A DNA stretch of 64,000 nt from Megaustenia siamemsis. Its lineage: Eukaryota; Mollusca; Gastropoda; Stylommatophora; Ariophantidae. The notes under the pieces are model-generated. The model was not told where the DNA came from. It ran no database searches and saw only the letters and a list, made by a program, of their open reading frames with translations. Below are positions 10,965 to 22,239 of the stretch, piece by piece (the first letter of the stretch is position 1; every line of letters begins with the position of its first letter). Made by a program: the position numbers and the translations under genes. The stretch covers positions 80,988,847 to 81,052,846 of the forward strand of contig JAVIAB010000051.1 of NCBI GenBank assembly GCA_032433765.1, read 5' to 3'.

Positions 10965-12045
10965 CAGTTGTAGGAAATAAAACACCATAACCAACTTATA
11001 GACTTCCTAAAGGATATAAATCTAGACGACGCAGACATACGACTAATATGTAATTTGTACTGGGAGCAAACAGCAAAAATAAGATATAACAAGGAGAACT
11101 CTACACCCATGGACATAAAAAGAGGAGTAAGACAAGGATGCATCCTATCACCAAGCTTGTTCAATCTATACACTGAGCAAATCTTTAAAAACATCTCAGA
11201 GATACCAGGCCTAAACATTAATGGAAAGATAATCAATAACCTAAGATATGCTGATGATACTGTTCTACTAGCAGAAAATCCTAAAGACCTACAACAATTG
11301 CTTAATGTGATAAACATAACAAGCAAAAAATATGGACTAGAAATGAATATCAAAAAGACTAAAACTATGATCATAAACAAAGAAATTTTCAAGATCTACA
11401 ATTAAATATCACAGTTGGGGAATACATCTGGAGACAGTCCAGAGTTACAACTACCTGGGACATACTATAACCAATGATGGAAAATGCAAAACTGAAATAA
11501 ACAAAAGAATAGGTATGGCAAAAAGTAATTTTAATGCCATGAAAAATATACTAACAACAAAACAAATATCAGCAGGGCTGAAACTAAGAATGGCAAAATG
11601 TTACATCTTCTCAATATTCCTGTATGGTGCAGAAACATGGACATTAGACAAGAAAACAGAACAGAAAATTGAAGCCTTTGAAATGTGGATTTATAGAAGA
11701 ATAGGTAGAATTGGATGGAAACAAAAGATAACAAACGATAACTTTTTAAAACAACTGACGATAAAAAGAGAACTACTAAATACAATTAAGACAAGACAAA
11801 TGAAATTTTTGGGGCATGTTAAAAGACACAACAGCCTACTAAAAGTAATATTGGAAGGAAAAATACAAGGTAAAAGAGGCAGAAGCAGACCAAGACTTAC
11901 ATGGACGAGTAACATCAAAAGATGGACAAGTCAATCTATGACAGCCTGCACCATCAATGCAAGAAACAGAGTAGAATGGCGATCCATGGTAGCCAACCTT
12001 CGTTGCGGAGAAGGCACACGATGATGATGATGAGGAAATAAAAGT
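10965..12045 (+). mobile_element. LINE family B, longest copy with polymerase palm motifs
   Basis: It starts inside the reverse transcriptase (HHNQLIDFLK). It contains the conserved RGVRQGCILSP motif and the catalytic YADD box (11247-11258), then SKKYGLEMNIKK. A frameshift near 11395-11420 separates this from the second part (VQSYNYLGHTI, FLYGAETWTLD, MKFLGHVKRH, GKRGRSRPRLTW, ending RCGEGTR-stop). The stop TGA opens a TGATGATGATGA tail. There is no endonuclease domain, so it is 5'-truncated. RTE-like by tail type; inactive. Confidence 0.9.
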
Positions 12046-12423
12046 AGTAATAGGGGGAATTGATAATTTGTTTGTTTTGTTCTCTCGTCTACAGCTGTCA
12101 TAGTACACTATTTTGACACCATTGCTTATTCTTCATATTGTTTTCCAATTTTTCCTTCTGTCTTTAACATTCTCTTTGCTATTTCACTGTTCCATTCAGG
12201 TGATCTTAGCTAGATTAGTTATGATAGATATATTCAATGTGTTCATGTGGTTTCCGTATAGACTTTGCGTTGCATATTTCACATCAGATCTGCCCAACAA
12301 ATATGTAATTAAAATGTTAGATACAAACGTAATTAGAAAGCTAGGATTAACTAAAACACTTAACAAACAAAACAAAAACAGACGGTGGGCATGGCATGCC
12401 GAATGACGATTTTGCTTTCACCC
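12046..12423. other. No gene seen
   Basis: AT-rich sequence leading into a pyrimidine tract. Confidence 0.4.
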
Positions 12424-12998
12424 AGCCAGCTTTTTTTCTCTCTTTCACTGACTTTCTCTCTCTCTCTCTCTCTCTCTTTATTTATCTCTCTCTGTTTCTC
12501 TCTCTCTCTGTTTCTCTCTCTCTTTCTATCTCTCTCTCTTTTTCCATCTCTCTCTCTCTCTTTCTATTTCTTTCTCTCTCTCTCTTTCTATCCCTCTCTC
12601 TCTCTCTCTTTCTATCTATCTCTCTCTTTCTCTCTCTCTCTTTCTATCTCTCTCTTTCTATCTCTCTCTTTCTATCTCTCTCTTTCTATCTCTCTCTTTC
12701 GATCTCTCTCTCTCTCTCTTTCTATCTCTCTCTCTCTTTCTATTTCTCTCTCTTTCTTTCTCTCTCTCTCTATCTCTCTCTCTTTCTATCTCTCTCTTTT
12801 TCTATCTCTCTCTCTTTCTATCTCTCTCTTTCTATCTCTCTCTTTCTATCTCTCTCTTTCGATCTCTCTCTCTCTCTTTCTATCTCTCTCTTTCTATTTC
12901 TCTCTCTTTCTTTCTCTCTCTCTATCTCTCTCTCTTTCTATCTCTCTCTTTTTCTATCTCTCTCTCTTTCTATCTCTCTCTCTATCTCTCTCTCTCAG
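12424..12998 (+). repeat. 575-bp pure-pyrimidine tract, (TC)n/(TTTCTATC) microsatellite
   Basis: Almost uninterrupted C/T with units such as tctctctctttctatc and rare A or G. Long polypyrimidine/polypurine mirror sequences can form triplex DNA. The Leu/Ser-rich reading frames here are composition artefacts. Confidence 0.95.
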
Positions 12999-13319
12999 TT
13001 GTTAAGTGGGCGTAGTTGCGTTATATCGCTAGTTAACGGACAAGCCGCGATAACTGCACTTTTTTGGCCCCATACATCATCCATCTTTGGCATTGATTGT
13101 TTCACTTATCATGTTTTTCCCGGGCAGCGGCCATTTTCGGCCTACTCTTTTTGACTTTTTACTGTCAATGGTTTTTTTTTTTAATCGAGATGGCTAGACA
13201 TTGCACCGCGTAAGACTGGATTCCGACAACTTCCTGTCTAATGGCCGACGTCTTAACTGTAGATTACCCAGCCCCCCCCCCTCCCCTTCCCCTCGCCCTG
13301 ATTTAAATGGGATCTTGAT
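12999..13319. other. No gene seen
   Basis: Contains a C-rich run near 13270-13290. There are no coding signals. Confidence 0.4.
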
Positions 13320-13445
13320 TTATTTATATAAAAGAAGTACGTCACTGGCGTAGTGCTGACAGCATTATCCAAAAATGTGCGACCGATTAAAAAAAAATCG
13401 GGACACAGTCAACATATTCCTTTTATACCATTGGGAAGTGGTGTG
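13320..13445 (+). mobile_element. SINE1-like, old 3' half
   Basis: Shows the tail-module order of SINE1 at low identity (gtcactggcgtagtgctgac, attatccaaaaatgtg). It lacks the tRNA-like head. Confidence 0.5.
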
Positions 13446-13854
13446 GTTTCCCTTTCTACTTGCCGAAAACACTCTTATATATGGTCTTTGCCGTCTTAAC
13501 AGACGGTTGATAACAAGCAATCATGATAAGTTAGTAGTTTGGTGAAAATGTTAATGTCTTATGCTGAATGCTGCTTTGCTAGACAGCTTCTGTCGTCGCT
13601 GAATCTCCCAATATTGGGCAGACATATCGGACCACTCAAGGAACAAGATGTTTTCGTGGTGCATGGCGTCGTCCCTTTTCTCCTACGCCATTTGTCTTCT
13701 TAATTTGATATCAGCACTGCCTCGAAAGTTGATGTGAATTTGATATGTTTGTTCTCCATGTGCTACGATCTGCAGCCAGATTTTCCCAGTTTCTTTCACT
13801 GACAGAGAATTCACACAATGAAGAAGCCCTGCAAACATCCTTATATAGCTCTGC
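13446..13854. other. No gene seen
   Basis: No recognisable exon or repeat. Confidence 0.4.
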
Positions 13855-14095
13855 ACAGCATACTCAAGGACAAGGGATAGGGTTCGATTCCAACCGACGG
13901 CTTCCGGGTTCACCCAGCCTTAAATGGGTACCTGATTTTTTTCTGGGAAAGTAAAGCAGCACGGGCGTAATACCGATCATATTACCCCAAAAATCATGTG
14001 CTGAAGGTCTGTAAAATATAGGGTCACTAACACCATATTTCCCTAAACGCCGCTTGGCGTGACGGGGGTACTTTACTTTTACTTACTTACAGCAT
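13855..14095 (+). mobile_element. SINE1 copy lacking the A box region
   Basis: It begins at 'caaggacaagggatagggttcgattcc' (B box retained). It then carries the full SINE1 body and a clear CTTTACTTTTACTTACTTAC tail, which defines the 3' end of the family. Confidence 0.85.
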
Positions 14096-14539
14096 ACTCG
14101 TATAATAAAGTAGATAGGTAATGCATTTCGAAGGAGCAATCGTTTTGAATGGGTCAGCAAACTATAATCTGAGCTATAGTACGAGGATAAGATGACAGAA
14201 AAGCCATTCACAATCGTCATGAACAAAAATAAGTCAGCAGAAAACAATGCGAGGCCAGATATTGGGACATCCTGTGCATGACGATCACAAACTGAGCAAA
14301 ATGAAGATTTTATGGCTAAACTGAAAGATATTTGTCAAATTATTAACAGCTTTAACCGACAGAGAACAAAAACTAGAAAAGCCCGGCTTTTGGTATGTTA
14401 GACGGAAAGTAGTGAATCATTAAGTTATTTTAAAAAAAATTGGAGCATAATTCAAATAAAAATAATCCCCTACTTAATGGGGGACAAATAAAAAACAAAA
14501 CAGAAAGATTAGTAACACAACTACTAACATGGAACATAG
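14096..14539. other. No gene seen
   Basis: A-rich sequence with many stops; nothing recognised. Confidence 0.4.
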
Positions 14540-14985
14540 TTGGTTATAGTTAGTCGAAGATCCCGGTATCACTGTGAACGGATTAAAATCCATAATTGCT
14601 CAACCGCCCGTGCCAGTGAAATTATCCGAAATAAAACTCTTCTCATTGAAGGTCCCAAACAAAGAAAGGCAGCTAGCCGTCCCCATCATATCAGCTACAG
14701 CACACACCAAAAGACATAAAGCTAAACGGCACCGAAAGTGAACGCAGCTGAACTGTCCTTCGTCAAACGATATCATCATTCATCGTAAGCAATCGGAATA
14801 TCGAAACACGATCCGGATGAAAAACACAGCTCACGGTGTGCACAGATCACTAAACTCAGTAGCTCCGGCAGCAGACCGGACTTGGAATATGAGGCAACTG
14901 CAACAAGGAACACTTTTCAGACTGAGCCTCAATGGTAGCTGCCGCCTGTCTGCCATATTGATCGACAGTCCCTTGGAGCATAGAG
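14540..14985 (-). mobile_element. R1 retroposon copy
   Basis: Sense runs right to left. It contains all R1 blocks seen at 20700-21130, and its 3' end is rich in 'actataacca' (left side). Confidence 0.75.
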
Positions 14986-15003
14986 TTTCTTTCCACTGTT
15001 TCT

Positions 15004-15026
15004 GTGAGCAAGGAACGAGAGGAACT
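15004..15026 (+). repeat. Isolated single unit of the collagen-like minisatellite
   Basis: The string 'gtgagcaaggaacgagagga' plus 'acta' matches the core of the array at 6764-8540, about 6.5 kb away. It occurs once here, next to an R1 copy. Confidence 0.7.
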
Positions 15027-15069
15027 AACATTGGGCCTAGGAAGTCTAATGACAAACAGCAATAATTCT

Positions 15070-15513
15070 CAAACAGCAGAGATAGACTCAAGATGCAACA
15101 AAGCTTGTCAAATCATTGGACAGTTATCACCACTATTGTCCAACAAGGAATAAACTCTGGAGGCAAAACGAGCACTATACAATACAATCTTCATCCCAAC
15201 GTTGTGCTACCAATGCCAGACCTGGACCCTAGATGCAAGAACAATAAGACAAATAACCTCTACAGAGATGAAATGTGTTAGACGAATGACAGGAAACAGT
15301 CTGAGAGATAAGATCAGAAATGAACTGAGAAAAAAGCTAGGAATAGACCCCGCCATAGAATATGTAAGGAAACAACATATAAAATGGTTTGGCAACGTGA
15401 CAAGGCAGAAAGAACAAAACACAACACAACGAGCCTTCAACAAAAGTTGTGAGAACACCAGACCTAGGGGTCGACCACGAAAAATATGGGTCGATGGAAT
15501 ATTAGAAGCACTA
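15070..15513 (+). mobile_element. LINE family C, 5' half (interrupted by the DD83E transposon)
   Basis: It reads SRCNKACQIIGQLSPLLS, CQTWTLDARTIRQITSTEMK, RRMTGNSLRDKIRNELRKK, KQHIKWFGNVTRQKE and RPRGRPRKIWVDGILEAL. It then stops at TA 15512-15513, where the transposon begins. The sequence resumes after 17628 with the next codons of the same LINE. Confidence 0.9.
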
Positions 15514-15600
15514 TAGCTTGTTTCATAACTCGTGCCCAAATTTTAAAATCGATAGCTTTTTAACCGCTTGTTGTAAGTTGTTCAAAATTTGCATGTAAAG
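15514..15600 (+). repeat. Left terminal inverted repeat of the transposon
   Basis: The outer 38 bp pair well with the right end. An inner block (taaccgcttgttg) pairs with the complement of the right inner block (taaccgtttgtta). Confidence 0.8.
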
Positions 15601-15900
15601 TTATAATGATTAGAACCCAACAGGGAATTAATTTCATTTAAAAAAAAAACATTTGGTTATTATTGTTGCTTATTTGATTTAAATAAATTTATAACGACCC
15701 ATTGATGTAGTCAAAACTTAATGTTTACAGTATTTTAAGTTAAAAATAGCGAGTAAAAATCCATACACGGCAAAATTGACGTGTTTGCACGCTTTCGCCG
15801 TGGTTTTTTGACACAATTAGACACTTGTAAAGAACACGAGAAATTGTGTGTTCCATTTCCGTTCATTCATAGGTGGAGACGTGGAACAATAACATTTATC

Positions 15901-17178
15901 ATGAGTCTTAAAATGAAATTCTGCAGTTTACAAAACATCGCAATAAAAATGTATGACTATTTTTGCAAAGAGGCTAAACGAGGAAGATTATTTCATTCTT
16001 TAGAAAACCCTGAGAATAGGACAAGACACATTTTGGATTTATCTAAACGGTCATTTAATCGGTGGATTCAAGCACGTGACCGTCAATGTTCAAAATATAC
16101 AAAATCACAAGGAAGAGCAAAAATGTTAGATAATTTCGACAGTGAACTTATTAGAAGTGAAATTCGCAAAATGTTGGGTATGAATGAAACTGTTACAATA
16201 AGAAAATTAAAAGTATCGCTGAAAAAGAACAACAGTATTGAAATATCAAAGTCTACATTATGGAGGAATGTGAGAGCTGCAGGCTTTACATTCAGAAAGT
16301 ATTCCAATGGACGAAACATCATCTGTGAGAAGCCACATATAGTAGTCATGAGAAGTAAGTACTTACGTGAAGTAAAAGAGGTCCGCAAGCAAGGTTATGA
16401 TATTGTGTACTTGGATGAAACATGGATCAATGCTCACCACACTAACCAAAGGGAATGGCAGTCATCAGATGGAAAGATTAAGAGGTTAATACCTAGCAGC
16501 AAAGGACAGCGCTTGATAATTGCTTATGCAGGTAGTCGACAACATGGACTAATACAGAATGCAGAGCTCATTTTTCTTTCAAAATCCATAAACAATCGGG
16601 ATTATCACTCTGAGATGAATGGTCACATATTTAGACATTGGATTGAAAATTCTGTTCTCCCATCACTAGATCGACCATCTTGCCTAATAATGGACAATGC
16701 AGCGTACCACAACATTGTTGCACTTGAAGATAAAGTCCCGACGTCATCCAGTACAAAAGATGCTATTAAGATATGGCTCACAAAGGAGCACATACAATTT
16801 AATAACATGTACTTAAAACCTGAATTACTATCTCTAGTAAAGCAAAAACAAAGGACACAGATTGTTCAAATAGATAAGATTATCCAAGAGCACGGTCATA
16901 TAAGTTTGAGGCTGCCACCTTACCATGCTCATTTAAATCCAATAGAACTAATCTGGGCAAAATTAAAAGGACAAGTGGCAGATGAAAATACAACATTCAA
17001 AATATGCGATGTAAAGACTCTTGCTAATCTCGCTTTATTAAATATAGACAAAGATTATTGGGCTAAATGTGAAGACCACGTCTTAAAACAGGAAGAGGAA
17101 TATTGGAAAAATGATGGTTTGTGGAATGTTCAACCCCAAACAGTTATTAATCTTTTAGACTCGTCTGATTCAGAATGA
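15901..17178 (+). CDS. DDE transposase, 425 aa, apparently intact
   Basis: The frame is open from before 15781, but the first ATG is at 15901 (MSLKMKFCSL), giving 425 residues. The N-terminal ~140 residues are basic and probably contain the DNA-binding helices. The catalytic core carries YLDETW (Asp172), IMDNAAYHN (Asp265) and PYHAHLNPIELIWAKLKG (Glu349). Eighty-three residues separate the second Asp from the Glu, against 34-41 in classic Tc1/mariner enzymes. The extra segment lies between KIWLTKEHIQF and the LRLPPYH block. The enzyme would cut and paste its own element at TA sites. No stop or frameshift is visible, so the copy may be recent or active. A start upstream by splicing cannot be excluded. 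Confidence 0.92.
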   Translation: MSLKMKFCSLQNIAIKMYDYFCKEAKRGRLFHSLENPENRTRHILDLSKRSFNRWIQARDRQCSKYTKSQGRAKMLDNFDSELIRSEIRKMLGMNETVTIRKLKVSLKKNNSIEISKSTLWRNVRAAGFTFRKYSNGRNIICEKPHIVVMRSKYLREVKEVRKQGYDIVYLDETWINAHHTNQREWQSSDGKIKRLIPSSKGQRLIIAYAGSRQHGLIQNAELIFLSKSINNRDYHSEMNGHIFRHWIENSVLPSLDRPSCLIMDNAAYHNIVALEDKVPTSSSTKDAIKIWLTKEHIQFNNMYLKPELLSLVKQKQRTQIVQIDKIIQEHGHISLRLPPYHAHLNPIELIWAKLKGQVADENTTFKICDVKTLANLALLNIDKDYWAKCEDHVLKQEEEYWKNDGLWNVQPQTVINLLDSSDSE

Positions 17179-17539
17179 AAGTATATAGCCCCTACAATGT
17201 TGGCCCCTATATTACCTTAAATTAGTTCAACCAACGGTCCTTATCAGGACCACACAACTATGAAAATTGGACATACAGGTATACCTTGATATTATCGTCC
17301 GTCCTCGAACTGAGAAGACAATAATTCTCCTGGTGTTTTGTCTTATCCAGTTATTTCCCCATTACGGCCACGCCTTTACCTAGTGAAAATTAATCATAGA
17401 CCAGCAACTACGGTAATTTCTATTATTTAGGGGTTCGCAATTTACAATTTTGACAAACATCAAAGAAATTCGCCGCTTTAAGAAAACTGCAGCTGCAAGA
17501 TATTTGTTAAATATACATTTAAAGGGTCTTTTGCATTAT

Positions 17540-17628
17540 AATAACGTTTTGAAAATTTCAACAGTTGTTAACAAACGGTTACTGAGTAATAGCGTTTTGA
17601 AGTTGGGTACGTGATTTGAAACGAGCTA
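17540..17628 (-). repeat. Right terminal inverted repeat of the transposon
   Basis: Ends ...GATTTGAAACGAGCTA followed by the TA duplication. It pairs with 15514-15600. Confidence 0.8.
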
Positions 17629-17740
17629 TAGGAAACATAACAGCAGCAGAGGCGAACAGAAGAGCAAAATACAGCAAATTATATCTCCCCTCGACGCTGA
17701 AAGGCAGATGAGGAAGTAAAGAGGAAGAAGTTTCTGTGAG
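17629..17740 (+). mobile_element. LINE family C, 3' remainder
   Basis: Begins 'taggaaacataacagcagcag', exactly the continuation of the LINE broken at 15513, and runs to 'ctcgacgctgaaaggcag' (LYLPSTLKG) and the terminus. Confidence 0.9.
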
Positions 17741-18384
17741 ATACGCTTTTTTCCTTCACCATTTTCATATTTTACAGTAAATGGTGATTTCGTATAAAAT
17801 GAGTGAATATGCACGGCCTCTGTATTTTCTAACACTATTTACATATAGTCCCACATTCTTCAGCTAATGTATTATATAATAATTTTCTTCTTGAGAGTAC
17901 TTTTTTGACTTCTATGACTACTATAAAAAATGTACTTATAATTTTACAGCTGTTGATATCAACACATCGTTTCTGGTTATATATGACATTATTTGATCTG
18001 GTTTTCAGATAATATTCTTTGATCCTATTTTATGACATTAATTTCACGTTATTTTATTTTATTTTTGGTGGGGTTTGAAACATCTAGCTCTTTCATTTCA
18101 GTAACGCATACTTTTGCATTCTTTGTTCTGATAAAACACGTTTATGATCAAATGAAAGTAGCAATATTTAATATCTTCTTTAATTATTATTTGCGGCGCG
18201 TGCGCTGACTTAGTACCTTAAACTGGACTGCGTTCTAACAATGTCACATAAACCCAACCACTACTCTCATTATATGAAAGGCCAACTGAACGTTCAGGGA
18301 CCATGCCTATCAACAAATTACAGGCTTACCTTATCTACATTTGGCCGCTATCACCGAAAGATGCCCTGGGAAGGTACACAGCTA
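17741..18384. other. No gene seen
   Basis: AT-rich sequence. The open frame that enters the next array from 18241 has no recognisable domain. Confidence 0.4.
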
Positions 18385-18930
18385 ACCCCTTCCCTCTTCC
18401 ATGCCTCAAAGACTTCTTTCCCTCTTCCATGCCTCAAAGACTTCTTTCCCTCTTCCATGCCTCAAAGACTTCTTTCCCTCTTCCATGCCTCAAAGACTTC
18501 TTTCCCTCTTCCATGCCTCAAAGACTTCTTTCCCTCTTCCATGCCTCAAAGACTTCTTTCCCTCTTCCATGCCTCAATGACTTCTTTCCCTCTTCCATGC
18601 CTCAAAGACTTCTTTCCCTCTTCCATGCCTCAAAGACTTCTTTCCCTCTTCCATGCCTCAAAGACTTCTTTCCCTCTTCCATGCCTCAAAGACTTCTTTC
18701 CCTCTTCCATGCCTCAAAGACTTCTTTCCCTCTTCCATGCCTCAAAGACTTCTTTCCCTCTTCCATGCCTCAAAGACTTCTTTCCCTCTTCCATGCCTCA
18801 AAGACTTCTTTCCCTCTTCCATGCCTCAAAGACTTCTTTCCCTCTTCCATGCCTCAAAGACTTCTTTCCCTCTTCCATGTCTCAAAGACTTCTTTCCCTC
18901 TTCCATGCCTCAAAGACTTCTTTCCCTCTG
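18385..18930. repeat. 27-bp minisatellite (about 20 units), highly homogeneous
   Basis: The unit is ttccctcttccatgcctcaa + agacttc. Units are nearly identical (rare variants: 'caatgactt', 'catgtctc'), which suggests recent amplification. Open frames in three + registers (PLPCLKDFF, SSMPQRLLS, LFHASKTSF) arise from the 9-codon unit. Confidence 0.95.
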
Positions 18931-20589
18931 AAGGGTGTCCAAAGCTGCCTGCGATTCCAACATGGCGTCGAAATAGCTCCTCTACAGGTTTAAATTTAGC
19001 TTATGGTACAATGTAAAGGTAATTGCAGAGTGTGTGGGACCCTCGCTTGTTGTTTTCTATCAAAGTTTGCATCGTTTTGAGAGAGGTGTGAGATGGCGCC
19101 TTAGTGTGATAGAGTAGCCATTTACTTTTCACCATAGTTCCTGTATTTTTCGTTGCACATTTTTAAAACGAATATAACGTAATATCTTTCACCCAGTGCT
19201 GGTTCGTACTTCACATAGTGATATAGGTCGTTCGTCTTTCTTTAAAAACTTTCAATTAACAACTACTTTTGACAGTCAAAAAAACTCTTGAGGTGTTCCA
19301 TCACACGACAGCATATTTATTTACTTTTATCACTTTCCTACAGTCACAAGTTATGTCATCACATAATAAAGTGCAGATATTATAATCAAACTATCGGACG
19401 TGCTGGATAACCACCGGACTCACATAATCCTGGAATCATTAAATCACAGAACACAGTACACACATTTCTAGATATCTAAACCCTAGGTATATTGTGGACT
19501 GACTGCATCTGCTATTAATTAACTTCTCACTAGTAATCGCAGGATTACTAATTGTTCTCTGCTAATTATTGCTCGTTATCGTTAATCTGTGCGTATCTCT
19601 GTCTTTCTCTGCTAAACTCTAAGGTTTGTGGCTCTGCACTGTCGTCTGTCTAATCATCTGTCTAATCTCTACCTCATTTTTATTGATAATCTCATCATCT
19701 TTAATGTCTCATAATGATCTCCCTTTCTTAATGATTGCTTTTCCTTACTCATTTCTTTTCTTTACTTATCCGTCTGAGAGTGAGAGTCCATATATATAAT
19801 ATATATATAATGTGCTGTGCACTCCCTTTTTACTCGCCTACATGTCTATCAGCCCACGTGTCTGTTAATAAACATTTCCCCAAATATTTATTGATTCTGT
19901 GTCTGTCGCACAGTCTGGTAGTATATATTTTTTTTAATATCTTAATATTACGTCTACGTGGTCTTATGGCCTTGACTGTAACTTAAATTGTTAATTCCAC
20001 CCACCATGAACACACCTTGGTGTTCTTTACTAAGTGTCATATTGCCTTCCCCGTTTACACAGCAACACTAATTCAAAATTTACCGAGTGCAAGAACAACA
20101 CATTTTAGATTTAACAATGCCGTTGACGTCAATAAAAATAATCAGTGAGCATATCTTTTTGCACTCCAGACCTCCAACTCTTTCTTTGGTCCTGGTAGCT
20201 GCGTTCTCCTGCAGTGTACCAATTTCTTTCTGGATGCCGGATAGTAATTGTAAATCCAACTGTCCATGTCTGTTTTGATTCTGGAAAAGCACGATTCATT
20301 GTCACTAGCATCTCAAGGGACACGTCAAGCCGGTTCTGCTTCTGATCGAGTGTCCAAAGCCTAGAGACGAATTTCTCAGCAGTGCATGTTTAGACTTTCT
20401 GTTAGGATCTGACAGACTCTATAACTGATTCAAAATGCGAAGAGCTGATAGTTTGTTAAGCAACAGTTCTCATAGATCAGTTCACAATTTTTGTTGTTGA
20501 AATTTTCCATTGTTTTGCTGGCGTCTGGACGTCTCTGAACGCACGTTATCTTGAACAACACTTGACTGCGACGGGGATAATTTGACAAC
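18931..20589. other. No gene identified
   Basis: Includes an (AT)n stretch near 19789-19810. A short minus-strand open stretch at about 20085-20345 (TWTVGFTITIRHPERNWY) could be an exon, but I recognise no family. Confidence 0.4.
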
Positions 20590-21130
20590 TAACAATGTTT
20601 TATATGTTCGGATTTGGAGTCAAAAACGATGTCTTAACATCATCAAGCGCTATACATTTTTTAAAAATATGACGATAATCATTTTCAGGAGGACGTGAAC
20701 TTCTGGTCAATATGGTGGATAGGCGGCAGGAACCATTGAAGGCTTTGTATGAAAGTGTTCCTTGTTGCAGTTTACTCATATTCCAAGTCCGACTTGTTGC
20801 AGGAGCTACTGAGTTAGGTGCTCTGTGCACACCGAGAGCTGTGTGTTTCATCCGTTTTGATCATGTTTCGATATTCCAATTGTTTACGATGAATGATGAT
20901 ATCGTATGACAGGGAACAGTTGCTCGTGTTCACTTTCTGCGCGGTTTCGCCTTATGTCTTTTGGCGTGTGCTGAGACTGCTATAATGGGGACTACAACTA
21001 ACCTTTCTTTGTTTGGGAGATGAGATAGTAATTCGGATGATTCCAGTGGCACAGGCAGTTGAGCAATTATGGATTTTAATTCGTTTGCAGTGATACCGGA
21101 GCCTTCCACAACAAGAATAACCACAGAATA
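20590..21130 (+). mobile_element. R1 retroposon, longest copy outside the coding fragment
   Basis: It runs from 'ttttatatgttcggatttgg' to about 'ccttccacaacaagaataacc'. The first block matches the end of the minus-strand frame at 9805-9890. The rest matches R1 copies at 9445, 14540 and 54276. Both strands have moderately long open stretches, so its coding status is unclear. Confidence 0.7.
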
Positions 21131-21914
21131 CTTGACTGGCAGTGAACGAAATAAAAACCTGTGTTTCACCATAATAATAAACGACAAATGCCTGAAGATG
21201 TACTTCGAGAGTGTCGGTAACAGATTTACCAAACTTCATGCCAAACTTTGATGCAAACATGTAGCTCGAATTTCTCGTTTCTCAAGCTTCGAAAGGTAAA
21301 GTATGAGACTTGAACCGGCGTCTTATCACGCGAGTTTTCACCCATATGTGCTCGGACGCTTATCCAGAAGTGTTCGCAGACTTCTGTATAGTGTCACCTC
21401 AAGCATCTAAACTCACAATGCGAGTCGGCGTTCCTCACCTTCCCAGAGTACTACAACCCTAGTGCCCATTTCTGCTCGTTGCAACCATCGTACTCATAGC
21501 TAGGCGGCCTATATACAAAGTCGGTATATGGCGTATAGAAACTAACTACGGGGTGATAGCATACATTTCACATGACACAAGTTGAACACTCTTGGGAGCA
21601 TTGAACTTCACATTTTTGCGTGAATTTGATGTCAAGTTGTCTAATGGTTTCGTCATGGCAATTATAAAGTCCAGGAACTCTCCGATGGCCTTTCATAAAT
21701 TATTCTTTCAATCCCAGCTGCTTTCGCAAGCTCAGATGTAACTAGTGACATTATTACCATTCTTGTTTTCTATGTTTTTATGATCTAAAGTAACTCTATT
21801 GTTGGATTCTTTCAAGATTCCATTAATTTTTTTTTAATTACCTGCAAGTTGTATGCCTTTTGTGTTCCTTTTTGCTCCTCTCATCCTGTGAACCGACTTC
21901 TTGCGAGCCGCAAT
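21131..21914. other. No gene seen
   Basis: No recognised features. Confidence 0.4.
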
Positions 21915-22075
21915 AGAGCAGTTGTTTACGGTCTGGTCTCGTGAGAAAAGAAAACACGGCGCTGGCGTGATTCTGACCATGCACATAATGTGCCGGATGT
22001 TAAATAAAAAAGTATTGACACTAACGCCATATATGCAGTTATGCGGCACAGGAAGTAGCTTGGTTTTTTTTTTCA
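21915..22075 (+). mobile_element. SINE1-like, old 3' half
   Basis: Contains 'cacggcgctggcgtgattctgacca' and 'ttgacactaacgccatat', in the same order as the SINE1 tail module. Confidence 0.55.
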
Positions 22076-22239
22076 TTCCATTTTTTTGGTTAGTTGTTCA
22101 TGTCATTGTTTTGGTCTTCTTAATACAAGTTGATGATATCAGATTTGGTTGTTTATATAACTAATTGTGACAACTCTTACTGTCAATAACAGGCTGTCGT
22201 CTGCATTATTAATGTTGGTTTTATTCACGTGATATTTGT

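Larger units (their letters stand above)
15514..17628 (+). mobile_element. Complete Tc1/mariner-superfamily transposon (DD83E, Sailor-like)
   Basis: This 2,115-bp element is flanked by TA duplications (15512-15513 and 17629-17630). The empty site can be read from LINE C relatives: gaagcacTAggaaac. The ends are inverted: TAGCTTGTTTCATAACTCG on the left, complement of TAGCTCGTTTCAAATCACG on the right. Similarity continues inward to roughly 85 bp with gaps. It encodes one uninterrupted transposase. A TA target and DDE_3-type enzyme place it in IS630-Tc1-mariner. The long D-to-E spacing resembles the DD82E group known as Sailor; that family name is an inference. Confidence 0.93.

Noticed and set aside
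12385..13154. Two overlapping Leu/Ser-rich open frames over 200 codons
   Set aside because: They are translations of the CT tract in two registers; no start context, domain or splice signal.
15781..15900. Transposase start at 15781
   Set aside because: The codon there is GTG. The first ATG in frame is 15901, the normal choice in an animal transposon.
18241..19016. Plus frames of 237-250 codons (SKTSFPLPCLKDFF)
   Set aside because: Produced by the homogeneous 27-bp array; flanking codons show no domain.
20930..21260. Minus-strand 100-codon frames in R1 as a protein gene
   Set aside because: R1 is a 5'-truncated retroposon with insertion duplications; the open stretch is not intact across copies and the opposite strand is equally open.
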